A stretch of 64,000 nucleotides of DNA from assembly GCA_021399435.1 (NCBI GenBank), contig JAJTUP010000003.1:2356001-2420000 (forward strand), given 5' to 3'. A program made the position numbers and the translations under genes. The stretch comes from Diaporthe sp. PMI_573. Taxonomy: Eukaryota > Ascomycota > Sordariomycetes > Diaporthales > Diaporthaceae. The notes below the pieces were generated by a model, which was not told the DNA's origin, made no database searches, and saw nothing but the letters and a program-made list of their open reading frames with translations. Numbering within the stretch: position 1 is the first letter of the stretch; each line of letters opens with the position of its first letter. Positions 1-12,192 of the stretch are shown here, in pieces.

Positions 1-2470
1 CCTTGGAACCGCCCACATCACACAACCTGCCTTATATATATCTTTAAAATCATGTCCTACAAATATTGCTAGTTTTCTGTCGCTTATCAATTGCGAAAGA
101 CTTGTACTTAGTCTACGTATCCCGACCCTTCAATGATCACTCACGTTGGGAATTACGACAGCCATCGAAAACCATCTTTTTGTCGATCCGAGAATACACT
201 CCTCTTTCGAATCTGACCACGAGACGTGCGGTCAGGTACACTCAGGTTTTCACCCGGCTTCCAGTTCCTAGTGGACATTTGAATTGTTGGCTCCGGATTA
301 TTTTGCAACACTGACACTGACTCCTGGACACCGTATCGCACAACCTTTGGAACCTTTTGACCGGACTGTGCGTTTGTCCCTCGGGACTTGTTAGTCATTG
401 GTGACTCCTGAGCGAGTATGATCAAGCCCAGTTATACTAGCCATGTAAAACGAGGGAGCCGCCAAGTTGATCCGTGTGATGACTCTTCTGCCGGAGACCT
501 TATTCGCGTGCAAAAATTGACAAGGCTCCATTATCTAGATAGGCCATGGCTGGATCGCCAACCAAGTCCAAAAATACCTGATGGCACAGAGCAGACAATT
601 CTTCCAGGACTGCATGTAGCACCGTGAAGAGGCGCTGAGGGCCACAAGACGGAGGCTGAAATTGCCAGTATGGACATTTGACACTCTGCAGGTACGCACT
701 AATAATGGCACAAATAAGAGACTTTTATGGACCATGTTCGCATGAGCGACAGACAGAGCAATGCTACGTCAATTGGATGCCAAGCCCTGGACGAGAGAGG
801 CAGGCGGCAGCATGTGCTTTTCGGCCAGCCGAAATTGTTGAGCACCGCGATTCCGGGGCGACGGGCAAGGACAAGATGCCTGAAACGGACGAAATCCGCG
901 ACCTGCATCCAGCCAAGAGGCTCCTGCCTCTTTGGGCCCTGATTCTTCCCCGCCTAACCCACACAATTAGCAGCTGCAACTTGTGCTGTGTCACAGTGGT
1001 GGGTGCTGCAAGACGGTGGCCGCGGGGTGCCGCCCAGCTCAGCCCTGCCGAGTCACTATTGGTAGCTGGTGGCCGCCCCAACAAATTCGGCCCCGTCTTC
1101 CCTTCTGCAGACTTCTCGAGACCTCATCACCGACGTCGTGTCACTACACAGTAGAACCCAATTGACCTGACTGACCCTGCCGTCAACATCACCACCCTCC
1201 GAGCCAATGCCAGTTCCGACTCTGGCCTGGCATCTTCATCGTCTGTCTCGCCTGCCATCAACGTCAACCTCACGACACGACACGACACGACACGACACGA
1301 CACGAAACAAAACAAAACATCATAGCTCCAGTCCTGGTCATCCTGCCCCATCTCCGGTGCCGAGGCTGGGCGGACCGGCCTTTGCCAAAGGTGGATCTCC
1401 TCCATATCTCTTCTCGTCCTCCGTTCCCTTTTTCTCTTTCCGTCTTATCGTCCGCCCTCTTTGTTATCGTCGATAATAAAATAAGTTGAGGTTCCATCGC
1501 CACGTCGGACCGAGAGCGGGTCCCCTGCGGTCCAAAACCTGGGCCTCCTCATCGTTTTGAGCGACCCCAGACTGGGTTTGCCTCGGGCTGCATAGTTGCG
1601 CCTGTCGCCTCCCGTCGCGTTCCATGGCTGGATGGCTGCTACCGTGTACTGCACGCAGGTCTCTCAATGCCTGCAGTTGCAATTGGCCCTCCGTCTGATG
1701 TTCTGGCAAGGCCGTGTTTTGGATCGTGACGGTGGTCAAGCTGCAACCCGTGCGTAGCTTCTTCTTCCCCGCCCAGCCGACGTCTCAACAGCCTCGCTGC
1801 GATATTTTGTGTCTTCTCTTCCTTTGGGCCTTGTGCCCAGACGGTGATTTTTCTCGAGCTGGATGGAGAGGAGTGCAGTAAAGTTACTGGACCGGGGCGG
1901 GAGTACTGTACATGGCAGCAACACAAGTCTCGGGCAGCAGTTGCTTTCTGGTTCGTGAGAGTTGTAACTTGTTACACCTTTCCGCCACCGGTATTCAGGT
2001 CCCTCCTCGTGTCGCCCCTCCATGCCCCTGCCCAGCTCCTTCTGGCTACAAATGGGCTGTGGTACCAGTGCCAATTATTGTGCCTCGGCCCATGGCCGGA
2101 CAGGGCGCGATTGGCATCCGGCATCCTTCAGCCGCGTGCCCTGGTCTTTCCTTCCCAGGGTCTGGCCCGCTCCTCCGACTGGCGGCCCAGAGTCCGAATT
2201 TTGAATTTGTTGGGGAAGCTGCGTCACAGGCACAAGAAAAAAAAAATAGGTCAATGTTCAAAGCTGTGCGCATGGCTCCTGTGGCTTCTCCTTGCTCCCT
2301 GAAGAAGGTCACAAGGCCCGTCGTTCATACAAACACCCTCTCGTCCGCCCGTTTGTGTGAGTGACTGCGCGCCTCCTCTTGTTGTACGCGACACGACCAG
2401 ACTGGGAACCTACTCCACCACAACAATCACCACCACCACCACCTCCAGTCCCAGACACGGCCTCTGCGCC
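1..2470. other. Gene-free upstream region of the elongase gene
   Basis: No open frame here reads like a conserved protein. The right part, from about 2220, is the probable promoter and 5' leader of the elongase gene; it has an A-tract near 2235 and a CA/ACC-rich leader just before the ATG at 2471. The elongase frame is open upstream of 2471 but has no ATG, which is why the start was placed at 2471. A pentanucleotide repeat lies at 1271-1305. Confidence 0.6.
1271..1305. repeat. CACGA pentanucleotide microsatellite
   Basis: Seven perfect tandem copies of CACGA, followed by an AACAA-type tail. It lies in non-coding sequence about 1.2 kb before the elongase ATG. Confidence 0.9.
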
Positions 2471-4050
2471 ATGGACTCCTCCCAGGTCTTCGCGACCGCT
2501 CCCGACTCGGCCCTTTTCACAGGCATGCTGTCCCCGGCCAGCCTGCGCGAGCCGCACTTCCTGCCTCCTCCGGCCCCGGGCTCGATCGCCTCGGCCCCGC
2601 CCGTCCTGATCCCAGACCACATCTACCAAGCCGTCCTCGACCCCAGGGTGCCCGTCACCATCGCCGCACTCTACGCCGTCACTGCCAAGCTCCTGAACTG
2701 GTACAACACCTCCAACTCCAGGAGGCCCTGGGCCATCAGCAAGACCCGGTTCTTCCACCTCTTCATCGTCATCCACAACATCTTCCTCGCCGTCTACTCG
2801 GCATGGACCTTCTACGGCATGGTTGGCGTCATGCGACGGAGCGTCGTGAACCCCTGGGGCCCCGAGGGGCTCAATGGCTTCGTGGACAGCATGACTAGGC
2901 TTCACGGCCCGTCAGGTCTTGGCAACGCCGTCTACTACAGCCAACAGGATGCGCAGTGGAGATCCTATTCCGACAGCGTGGCCCTCGCCAGCGACGGCAC
3001 CCCCAGCCGAACCGACCTCGGTCGCATCTGGAACGAGGGCCTGGCCTTCTACGGCTGGATCTTCTACCTGAGCAAGTTCTACGAGGTCCTCGACACCCTC
3101 ATCATCCTGGCCAAGGGCAAGCAGAGCTCCGTCCTGCAGACCTACCACCACGCCGGCGCCATGATGTGCATGTGGGCTGGTATGCGCTACATGTCCCCGC
3201 CTATCTGGATGTTCGTCTTTGTCAACTCCGGCATCCACGCCATGATGGTAAGTTGACAACCGCCTCTTGTGCTGAACTGAACCGTCACGAAGCCACCTCA
3301 TCACGGATGCTGACCGGCCCTGCCTCACTCTAGTACACCTATTACACGCTGAGCGCATTCTCAATCCGTGTGCCTGTGTTCATCAAGCGAACTTTGACCA
3401 GCCTGCAAATCACCCAGTTCCTCATCGGCGCCTCGTATGCCATGATTCACTCCTTCGTCAGCTACAGCCTTCCCGTGGCGAAGACCGTTGTCCAGGATTC
3501 TGCGGCACCAGTTGCCACTTCTGTCGACGCCGACAACTCCGTGCCCTCACCCGCCCCTGCATTCCTGGACAACCTTAAGCAGATGGTCCTCGGCATGGCA
3601 TCAAAGGTGACCACCTCCGCCGCCGCACAGGCAACATCGGCAGAAGCTAACGCTGAGCCCGAGCAGTCTACCACCACACAGACCGTGTACACCCAAGAGA
3701 TTGTTCCTTGCATCAACACTACCGGTCAGACCTTCGCCATCTGGCTCAACGTCCTGTACCTCGCCCCTCTCACCTACTTGTTTGTTAAGTTCTTCATCAC
3801 CAGCTACCTCCGGCGGTCCAGCGCGACCTCGGCGCAGGGCAAAGGCAAGGGCTCCCGCGAGAGCCAGGTGACAGTTGCCGAGAAGGCCGGGTGGGATGCT
3901 GCCCAGAGCATCCAGCAGGAGGTCTACGGAGAGAGTTCTTCCAGCAGCCAAGCAAATGGATCTCCTACCACCAATGGCCAGGCCAATGGAAAGGCGAGCA
4001 GCCGCGTCCCAAAGCCATCGACGACCCCGAGACGCTCAAGGCACGCTTGA
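2471..4050 (+). CDS. ELO-family fatty-acid elongase (3-ketoacyl-CoA synthase), QxxHH type
   Basis: The exons are 2471-3247 and 3334-4050, with an 86-nt intron (GTAAGT donor, CTCTAG acceptor), giving 497 residues. ELO proteins are multi-pass ER membrane enzymes that condense malonyl-CoA with acyl-CoA in very-long-chain fatty acid synthesis. The family signatures are in order: KFYEVLDT near residue 201, the histidine box LQTYHH near 222, and NSGIHAMMYTYYT across the splice junction. The first His of the usual HxxHH box is Gln, as in elongases acting on polyunsaturated acyl chains. A roughly 85-residue Ala/Ser/Thr-rich insertion separates the histidine-box region from the last membrane segments (WLNVLYLAPLTYLFVKFF). 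The tail is Ser/Gly/Lys-rich and hydrophilic, with no obvious dilysine signal. The family is certain; the substrate chain length cannot be read from sequence. Confidence 0.93.
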
Positions 4051-5712
4051 GGCGAGGACAAGGGAGTCGGGCAACAGAGGATCTGAAAACAAGAAAATGG
4101 AGCAGGGACGGCCAGTTGAAAAGCAGCTCCAACAAAAAAGGTTTGGCGGCGACCCAAAAAGGACGATCGCAGGCTGGCAGAGGACACTCCTGTGCAGTAG
4201 AGGGAATAGACTATGGCGGAGCAATAAAGTCTAGAATCGCATATTTAATGGAGTAACGGTTAGAGGGAAGCGTCATTAGCAATGGTACATAGAATCAGGT
4301 TGGTTCGTTGTTCACATCCTCTCCCTCACATGCTACCGGGTCCCTCATCAGCCTACTGTGAACCTGGTTCATGTTTGGTGCTTGCGAAAAGGTTTACCTA
4401 CGACCCTGGCGCTGAATCTGATACCCGATGCTCAAGAGGGGTCGTAGCGTCTTTGGAACTGGACTCCGGGTCTTCCTAGTTGATCTGCTGCTGGTCACTC
4501 CCGCCCACAAGGGGACATACCTCCCAAGGAATGGAAGGGACAGTAGAAGAAGAAGAAAAAAACATCTGCGGCGTGACCGCCTTTCTGGATTTGAACATGA
4601 TCTTTGCCCCGTGCCGAAGCGTGACACCGTGGAATGCGCCTCTTTCGCTCTCCTCACTCATGTATGTTGCCCACTGAAGAAACTGTAACCAGTAGCGACC
4701 TGGAGCCCGGAGGCTCATCCTGATGTGGCTTCCGTTCTAGCAGCGGGCATGAGCTTCTACAGTCCTGTTGCCTCGTCACTGTCATCTCTTTTGTGTACCT
4801 GTCGCTCATTCCACCCCAACCTTTTGTTCATAACCAGCAAGCACATGGGACATATCACGAGCAAGGGATGCATGGTGGTGACTCTTCAATGTATCTTCAA
4901 TTTCGTTCTCATTCTATGGGGCTCTCTACCACACCGCAGGGGTGGGTAGTTGATACTTGAGCTTGTGCCTCTGTATATCGTCATAAACGTAACGTCTATC
5001 CCTTTGAGCGTAGATAAAAATCGTAGATTGACCCCCGTAAGGATACAATCCTGGCCCAATTGGCGCGCGAATTGGGAGAATCAGAGACGTGGAAAGACAT
5101 GGACTCCTCTCGTTCCTGTAACCAGAGTCCAGAATAATAAATACTCCTGAGAGCATGCAAGAGCAGAACAGGGGCGAGCTGACGGCGCAGCTCTGCCCAG
5201 CATTAGTCGGAGAGCTCATGCCGGCCTGGTAATCTAAGATCTTAAAAACCGACAAAGACCTGAACACCAGCGCTGTAAAACACAAAAGCAAATAAACAAG
5301 GAAACATGGAAAACACATATCCGGCGAGAAAACATTAAAAATCATTGGAAACAGCCGCGCTCCTGGGTATTGGGAAATCAATGCGATCCGGATCGAACCC
5401 CGGGAATCTACCAAAAGTCCTTCAAGGATAAATGCGACGATGCGTAGGGCGGGGGTGGTATGGTATTGCATCGTGATGTTGTCCAAGTGTCGAGGCGGAA
5501 TAGCGTGGTCTGAGGGGGTTGTGGTGTCGTAAGAATTGTACTACGCCGCTTCTAAGCGGCTTAGGCTGGGCTAGTGGGCACGTCCGTCACGGCCGAGGTC
5601 AGGCCGCTGTCGGACCGCTTTATCGTGAGATGTGGTGGTATGCATTAGCCAAGTTTGGAGCGGCTCGTGTTGCCTTGTGAACCAAGGCTGAGATGTCGCC
5701 AGGTTGAGCCGC
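4051..5712. other. Intergenic region between elongase and FYVE gene
   Basis: This is the shared 3' side of two convergent genes. There is an AATAAA-like signal near 4223 (GCAATAAAGTC), consistent with the elongase poly(A) site. Only short open frames without recognisable motifs are present. A TTCGA-containing stretch near 5390 resembles a tRNA T-arm but does not fold. Confidence 0.5.
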
Positions 5713-6660
5713 TTAGAAGGTGCTCCAGTTCCAGTCGCTCGGCACGCTGACTGCCACTTCGGCCTGGGCTTTGCCTGGGGTGGTCGGGCTTGCCTTCGCA
5801 GGACTGGCAGAAATTGGGCTCACAGGCACGGTCTGGCTGCCCTTTGCGGTGCGTTGGCCGGCGCTGGAGGCGTTGCTGCTGTTCCGACTGCGCCATACTT
5901 TGAAGTCGCCGTAGCAGTGGGCGCACGAGCGGCTGAGCACGCCACGAGGGTTGTAGTTCGCGCTCTCATCCAGAGGCACCTCGTAGTTGGAGTGAGGATC
6001 ACAAAAGATGTTGCCACAGCGTCGGCAGTGGTGGCGCCGAACGAAATAGTTGAAGTATTTCTTGCAGGTCGGGTCGTCGCAGACCTCGGAGTCGGCATCA
6101 GACTGTAGGAAATACAATGTTAGCCGAAGTGGTCCCTAAAAAGTGCCATGTTGGGGGTAACGCCATGTCGGAAGGCTGAGACATTGTCGTAGTATTTCCC
6201 AGACGGGTGGATGTGTGTACGTGTGTGAGGGAGATTGTGTGTTGGCTTGGTGTCTTGTCGCACCGCACGTACCTTCCAGTGTTTCCGGCTGGGCTGGCCA
6301 TGGACCTGAGGGTAGTTGGCCAAGTCCCAATCCCAATCCACAAACTTGCCACTGTCGCCGGTCGACCTCCTCGACAATCTGCTCAGGCTCGAGATGCCAA
6401 ACAGGCTGGTGAAGCTGCCGCTGGAGCGGATGGCGCGCTGCTCATTGTCGTCTCCGTCGCCCTTGGGCGAAGCGATGGGCTTTTGCGCGCCGGCTGAGTA
6501 CTCGTTGGGACGCAGCACGGCAGGCACGTACAGTGGGCGCACCTGGCGGCCGTGGTAGTTCTTTGGTGATACTGGCGAGGTGTTGTTGGAGGTGCTGAGA
6601 GGGGAGATGTCGGAAGATTGCTGGATAAGGGGCTGTGACTGTGGCGGTGTTGGCTGTCTG

Positions 6661-6722
<62 letters not shown>

Positions 6723-6911
6723 CTGCTGCCGCTGCTGCTGCTGCTGCCGAGAGTATTGCTGTTGCAGGGCGTTGTGAAACTGCGGCTGCGGTTGTGGTTG
6801 CGGTTGTGGCATGTGATAGGAGAACGAGCGCTGGTGGCCTGTTGGTTGACGGTGCCAGAATGATTGCTGCTGGTCGGGCAGTCGGGGCATTACGAGGTCG
6901 GCCATGGCCAT
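5713..6911 (-). CDS. PolyQ-containing FYVE zinc-finger protein
   Basis: The exons are 6911-6273 and 6102-5713, with a 170-nt intron (GTACGT donor, CTACAG acceptor) in phase 0, giving 342 residues. FYVE fingers bind phosphatidylinositol 3-phosphate on endosomes. The finger follows the junction: the WxxD motif (HWK then SDAD) is put together across the splice site, then come CDDPTC, the basic RRHHCRRCG motif and the final CAHC pair, so all zinc ligands are present. The N-terminal half is low complexity: Pro/Gln repeats, then an almost uninterrupted Gln run at about residues 54-83, then Ser/Pro-rich sequence. The C-terminal tail is Ser/Ala/Pro-rich. There is no RING, VHS or kinase domain, so it is neither a Vps27 nor a Fab1 homologue; its exact role is unknown. 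The domain call is firm, and ATG 6905 is an equally possible start. Confidence 0.88.
6660..6750 (-). repeat. Coding CAA/CAG glutamine repeat
   Basis: A trinucleotide repeat, TTG/CTG on the plus strand, encodes the Gln tract of the FYVE protein. Mixed CAA and CAG codons in its 5' coding part suggest an older section; the pure CAA block at 6661-6700 is the part most likely to vary in length. Confidence 0.9.
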
Positions 6912-8205
6912 GTTCGCCGGGGTGATGATATAAGAGAGGGCAGCAACAAATCAGGACACAGAAACAGCAGGTGGTTGGGCCGTGGTGGTGTTGCGGCTCA
7001 AAGGGGAAAGGTAGGAGTGGGCAAGATTAGATGGGTGGTTCGTGAGGGCGCGGGACCAAGTTGTAGTTGGCTGATGCGAAGGCGGTCGGGTGGGTTTGAG
7101 TCGACGAGGGGGCGGTGGACAGTGGGGGTTGCCAACTGCGGTGCGGTGCGGTGCACTTGAGATGAGCTGGGTTGGTTTTGGATTAAATCGGGATCGGATC
7201 GGTCTGGCTTAGATGATGGCGCCCGAGTCGTGCACAGCAGCAAGCGAGTCCGAGAACAAGGTCTCAACGATAAAGTTGGAACCTGTTATTTTGGATTGGC
7301 GGTCGATCGCACGTTGGCGAGAGACTGCTCGGTAGGGGAAGATCCCAAGTGAACCCAAGTGGAGCACAGGGAGGAAGAGAAGAGAAGAGATGGTGCGGTG
7401 CGGTGCGGCGCGGTGCAAATGGAGAGCACGTTGTGTCGGACGTGGCAGATTGCGATACTGGCCGATAGATGCTGCAGATACTGGATTTGATTGTACAGGA
7501 AGCGTATCGCGGCGAGGAGGAGGAGGATGGCACGGCAGGACAAGACAAGGCAAGACAAGGTAAAAGGGAGGGTGCGGATAAAACGATTACTCGAGGCGGC
7601 TGTTGGAGGGATGCGGCTTGGGTATATAACGAGACCCAGGTAGGTTGCAGGGCTGTCGGCTTGGAGGGGGGGGAGCTGGCAGGGGGGTGGGTAGCGGCCA
7701 ACCAGGGTGGCGGTAACCTTGCGTGCATTGAATAAGCGTGGTAGCGGACTGGATAGCGTAGTGCAGGTAGCGGAGCGGATCTGGGCTCGCTCGAACCTGG
7801 GGAGCGCAAGGGAGCTGGGGAGTGGGAGGCAGGAGGGTGCTGGATACGGCACCTCTTCGGCTGCAACCTCAGCGTCGGGTCGAGGTGGGTTGAGACTAGA
7901 CCAGAGTGCGGCTTCTTGGGTAACATAAACTTGCTGAGATGAGCTGAGATTTTACGATGGTCAGCGTCTTGGTTGCTGTTGATAGAGACTGGCTGATAAA
8001 GGGTGACTGGACTGGCTGACACGACTGGACAGGGAACCCGTTTGTCCTTCTGCATTGCTGTGCAACATACTCTGTTCCTAGGCTATCATCAACACGGCAT
8101 GCAGGTGGAGTCGAGTCAATTGACCTGTGACGATGCCGCATGGCAAAGGCGGTGAATGTGCCACGCTACGCTGGTGCCGTATGGCCTGCGCATGGCTGGG
8201 CATGG
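6912..8205. promoter_or_regulatory. Upstream region of the FYVE gene, pyrimidine-rich on the minus strand
   Basis: No convincing gene is present. The minus strand is rich in C/T, with GTGCG repeats near 7140 and 7390, typical of long fungal promoters and 5' leaders. A 263-codon open frame (7264-8055, minus) starts with ATG but encodes only Pro/Ser/Leu-rich sequence without a domain, so it was not called a gene. Confidence 0.4.
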
Positions 8206-8250
8206 CCGTCCGTCCGTCCGTCTGTCTGTCTGTCTTTCTGTCTGTCCGTG
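8206..8250. repeat. GTCC/GTCT tetranucleotide microsatellite
   Basis: About ten tandem tetranucleotides: GTCC units turning into GTCT units with one GTCT-to-TTCT change. Non-coding. Confidence 0.85.
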
Positions 8251-9632
8251 CACCTGTCTGCCAGTCTGCGGCCTGGGGGAGGGGGGGTGGTTGCATGGTT
8301 TGCAGCGAAAATTACTTTCCACGGCGACGGGGTTGAATCATGGTTGGGGCCTTGTCTACACTAGACTACCCATTTCCCGACACTTGGCCGACCCTGTCAT
8401 TAGCGTAGGTACACTGGAGTGTGATTGAGGCAGACCATCCGTCATACTGCACACCGTCGGCCCCGACGACCGTTGACTCGAGACACCTGAGCAGTTGCCC
8501 GAAGCAGCAAGGTTTGAACCCTTCAAAACCAAGGGAAAGCCATGTGTGCCTTAATTGACAACAAGCAATTAATCCTGCGTGGCTGCGTATACCCGTGGCA
8601 ACGAGCATCTACCCGGTCGGCCATGAACCCTTCACTCTCCATCTCACATCACAATCTCCCGTCCCCGGAAGCAACGGAGATAGCCGCCACGCTCTGCAGA
8701 CAGCGACTCTAGTACATTCCTCATGCCGTACCTGTGCCCTGGTCCCCTCATTCCTCAGCTGCGTGCCTAACGCCTGGCGCTGAGTCTGTTTGTGTGTGTA
8801 TGTGATTGGTGGACTACATGGTTCATTGCTGTAGACCACAGCTTCCAGCGTCCTGGTGCGGTTTGCCCTCGGCCCGTATCACCCTGCGTCGCATGATGAT
8901 AAATGACGGACGATGAGTGGACAAGGTGATGGGTTGCTGACTGCAGACTGCAGACCGCAGACTGCAGCTCCCGGCTCTGTTCGGTCCCCAGACTCGGGGT
9001 GCAGACTGTCGGGACTGACAAACGTCGACTCGAGTCCAAGCTGAAGCACAGTCTCGCTACCAGCCTGTCTGTTGCCCTCCGCACCCCACTCACGAGCCTC
9101 GGTGCTGCAGGCACTGCCTGTACGCGTAGCAGCGGCAGTGGGCGGTGGGCGGTGGGGACACTGGGCGAGGTGGTTCACGATGATTGTCGCTGTTCGCCCG
9201 CCAGCATCGCTCGTCGGCTGTCGCAGGATCAGTAGAGCACATCCACCCAATTTCCGTCGGCTTAATACCGCAACAACGGCCAAGTGCCAGCTGGCTGAAA
9301 TGTCCGTGTTCGACTGACTCGCTAGCATCGTCACTGACATCAACAAATCGACAATTACCCTCCATCTTCAGCCTTGCTTGGATCGAACCAGTAGCGGGTC
9401 ACACCTCACCAGCAAACAACAAACACAGCTTCCTGATTGTTGCGGCGACCGTCAGTACACGTAAATGGGTATGGCACTCCGTACTGTCGTATGTAGGCAG
9501 ATCTAAAGGTGATGCGTTGCGTCTCCCAAAGGCGCAGGCGCACCCAGATCAAACCCCAGAGCCCCCCACAGCCACAGGCCACACGGACCAATCTTGCTCC
9601 CTTTCTGTCGGCCGACTTCCGAATCTGTTTGC

Positions 9633-9667
9633 TCCTGTTCCTGTTCCTGTTCCTGTTCCTGTTCCTA
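9633..9667. repeat. CCTGTT hexanucleotide repeat
   Basis: About six tandem copies of CCTGTT. On the minus strand it would fall inside a possible intron that starts with GTACGT near 9721. Confidence 0.85.
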
Positions 9668-9699
9668 TGGCCTTTGCGAACCTCCGAGCTGCCCGCCGT

Positions 9700-10090
9700 C
9701 GCCTCACCGTCTCATTACGTACAGGCCCGCTCCCTCTGCGAGCTTGATGAGGCTGGCGGCCTGGATGGCCACATGGGCGTGGAGATGATCCAGGCGAGGG
9801 GCCCACAGCGTTGTTCTCTTTCTGCCACTCCTGCCAGTCTGCTTCCAGCACCATCTGCGTCAGACGAAACCTCGCCTGCCACTTGAGCCCCACGAACCCC
9901 TCAACGAGCATCGCCTTGCTTTGCAGTGCTTTGGTACTGTTAGCCGCCTCTCGCGCCCGAGGCCCCTCAGCACACACATTGCCTGCGCGGAGATTACCTC
10001 CATCCGCAGATTTTCCATCCGTCTGCGCATCTCAAGTAAGGCCCGTAGTAATACAAACTGCCCGCCCACACGTCTTCCCGCACACGGCAC
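9700..10090 (-). pseudogene. Possible decayed or unannotated exons
   Basis: The minus strand shows helix-like coding stretches that change frame. LLRALLEMRRRMENLRMEV (about 10065-9990) is followed, in another frame, by GLKWQARFRLTQMVLEADWQ and EWQKENNA (about 9890-9805), then in a third frame by HLHAHVAIQAASLIKLAEGA (about 9790-9728), which ends at a GTACGT donor. No start and no recognisable domain were found. It may be a multi-exon gene with introns that could not be placed, or a remnant with frameshifts. Confidence 0.2.
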
Positions 10091-11958
10091 ACGGGGTGGT
10101 TAGTTGGTGCCGACTGCAGGCCGCCGAGGCCGCCTCGAGCCGTCGCCTTGTTCAGCCACACGCTGATCTCACCCCCCCTGCTCCGATTGCTGGTGGTCTG
10201 GAGGAATGCGGCCGACCGCCTGCCGAGACGGGTCCTTATCTCTGGCCGTGACAACGATCCGGCCGTGATTGGCTCTTGGCCCCCTGGCTTCGAAATTGCT
10301 GGGGTGCGCTCCTGGCTCCATGCTTTCAGATCGGCTTGACGGGGTCTCAATTGAGTTTGTTCTCGTTTGGCAATGAGATCCAAGCAGACGCGGCGAGTCC
10401 CTCACCACGACGACTTCACACGAGTGCCAGTCCCCAGCCGCCCGCCGGCCGCAACCCCTCAAACTCACCGCTGGAACTCAAGGGGTCGTATCGTCGAGTC
10501 GTCACCGTGCTATCACCATGCCCTCATGCGCTCTTGACTCGTCTCGCCCGCACGCGCCTGTCCAGCAGGCTTATCTGGGGAAGCTGAGGCTGTCTGCGTC
10601 CGTCTCCCCTCTCCAAGCATATGGATCTGCACCTCGATGGGGCATCCTGGATGCTTCAAGAACTCAGCGCCTCGCTATTGGCTACCGACTTTACACGCTT
10701 ATCGCGCCCTTCTCATTGGGGGGGCCTTAATATGCACGCTGCGTCGTAGGGGTCCTGTTCTCGGCCAAGTCCGGCCCACTCCCTGCATGCAAAGCCCTCG
10801 ACGTCAACTCGGCCGACTGCCGACCCTTTCCGTGCAGATCTAGGAGCGCACGCGTCAAGTTGCCAGATCAGGGGTAGCACGGAGGCTCGCCGAGTCCGAG
10901 CGTTTTTCCCTTCTGATGAGCCGCATCCAGTGGCGCACCACAGCCGATGGGAGTTCAACGCTGTCGCTCCCGCCGCGACGAGCCATATGCCTTGCGCTCC
11001 AGCCGTCGTGTTGATCGCCATCCCTCATCGCCTTGTTGAGTGGCGCTGATCTCTCCAGCGAGCCCACCGCGCCCCACGATCTGAGGATACGCCCTATGTA
11101 TATTGCAACAGAAAGCTAGCATCGTCACACTCAAAGTAAACACGCATGTGCCCCCGCATACCGCGAGGCCAGATGGCTCACGAGTGCTCCGTCACGTGTG
11201 AACAGCTTGCATTGGCGCAACGCTGACTCAATTGAAGCGCCCGAACTTACTCGTCCTAGCCAGATGCCTCGCAATACCAAAGCCCAGGGCGCCTCGTCGC
11301 ATCCTGCCATAAGGTATGTGCGACATGCTCAGAGACCCCTACGAGCGATGCCATCGTGACTACGCGTGTCGCGCTTCAAACGACCCAGAGAACCCCTAGC
11401 CTCGTGCGGTTCTGCTGGTCTGCATATTCAGGGTCCTGGAGCAATGTGTTACCACACGGCATGCGGCAGACCCCCAGAAATAGTACGGGACTGCTGGGAT
11501 CCCCAGACGACCCAGGCCCCAAGCCTCGGGAAGAAGCAGTCGGTGAGTTCCAGAACTTATGCGGCCAGCCCCACAGTCATCTGGTTATTTGCCGCGCTTA
11601 GAGGCAAATGCGACGGCACGGAGAATACACTGCGGTGTTCGAAAGCGGCAATGGCGACATACCAGGGCAGGCGGGAGGGGTAGGGGCCACAACTTGGCCA
11701 CCCATTCTGCCATCGCGACGACAGGGCGTACAAGATCGTGGACCCGCACGTTCCGGCGACAGTGAAAGCTAAGCGAGAGCCAGTGTTTGGCGAGGCCCAG
11801 TGGACCGTCATCGGCGAGACGGGCGACTACACTATCTGGACTAGATGCCTTGATTTGCGGGGAATGGGATTTTGCCACAATGTCGCGATGTGGGCGATCC
11901 GAATCTGTGCCTCTCCGGGATATGACTGGCTGGCGGGCCTTCAGGCCTCACGATACTA

Positions 11959-12192
11959 TCAGACTATGTAGGCGATGTGCTCCCCTGCGTATTGGAGTCG
12001 GCGGGGTATAGGAACATCTTTTACGGCGACTGTAAGTGTCACATCTAACCCGCTTGCGTGCACTAGGTCAGTGGGTACTGCGCGGCCAGAAGGTCCCTCG
12101 ATACTGTAGAAATACTGGAGCCCATCGAGACAATAATCTCCGATAATATCTTGACTGCTCATAATCCAGGTACTGTACTTGATGTGAGCCAT
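11959..12192 (-). CDS. Small hypothetical ORF, 77 residues
   Basis: The open frame starts at an ATG in a good context (AAAAATGGC) and encodes 77 residues with a balanced composition, unlike the Pro/Arg-rich shadow frames of this GC-rich genome. The sequence begins MAHIKYSTWIMSSQD and ends HIAYIV. No motif or family is recognised. Many codons end in A or T, unlike the housekeeping genes nearby. It could be a small gene, one exon of a larger gene, or chance. Confidence 0.25.
   Translation of the reverse strand: MAHIKYSTWIMSSQDIIGDYCLDGLQYFYSIEGPSGRAVPTDLVHASGLDVTLTVAVKDVPIPRRLQYAGEHIAYIV

Noticed and set aside
5380..5410. GGTTCGATCC on the minus strand as a possible tRNA T-arm
   Set aside because: The bases either side of the loop do not pair and no A box or acceptor stem is found.
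7264..8055. 263-codon minus-strand frame upstream of the FYVE gene
   Set aside because: It starts with ATG but is Pro/Ser/Leu-rich, overlaps a second long frame in another phase and has no domain; best seen as pyrimidine-rich promoter sequence.
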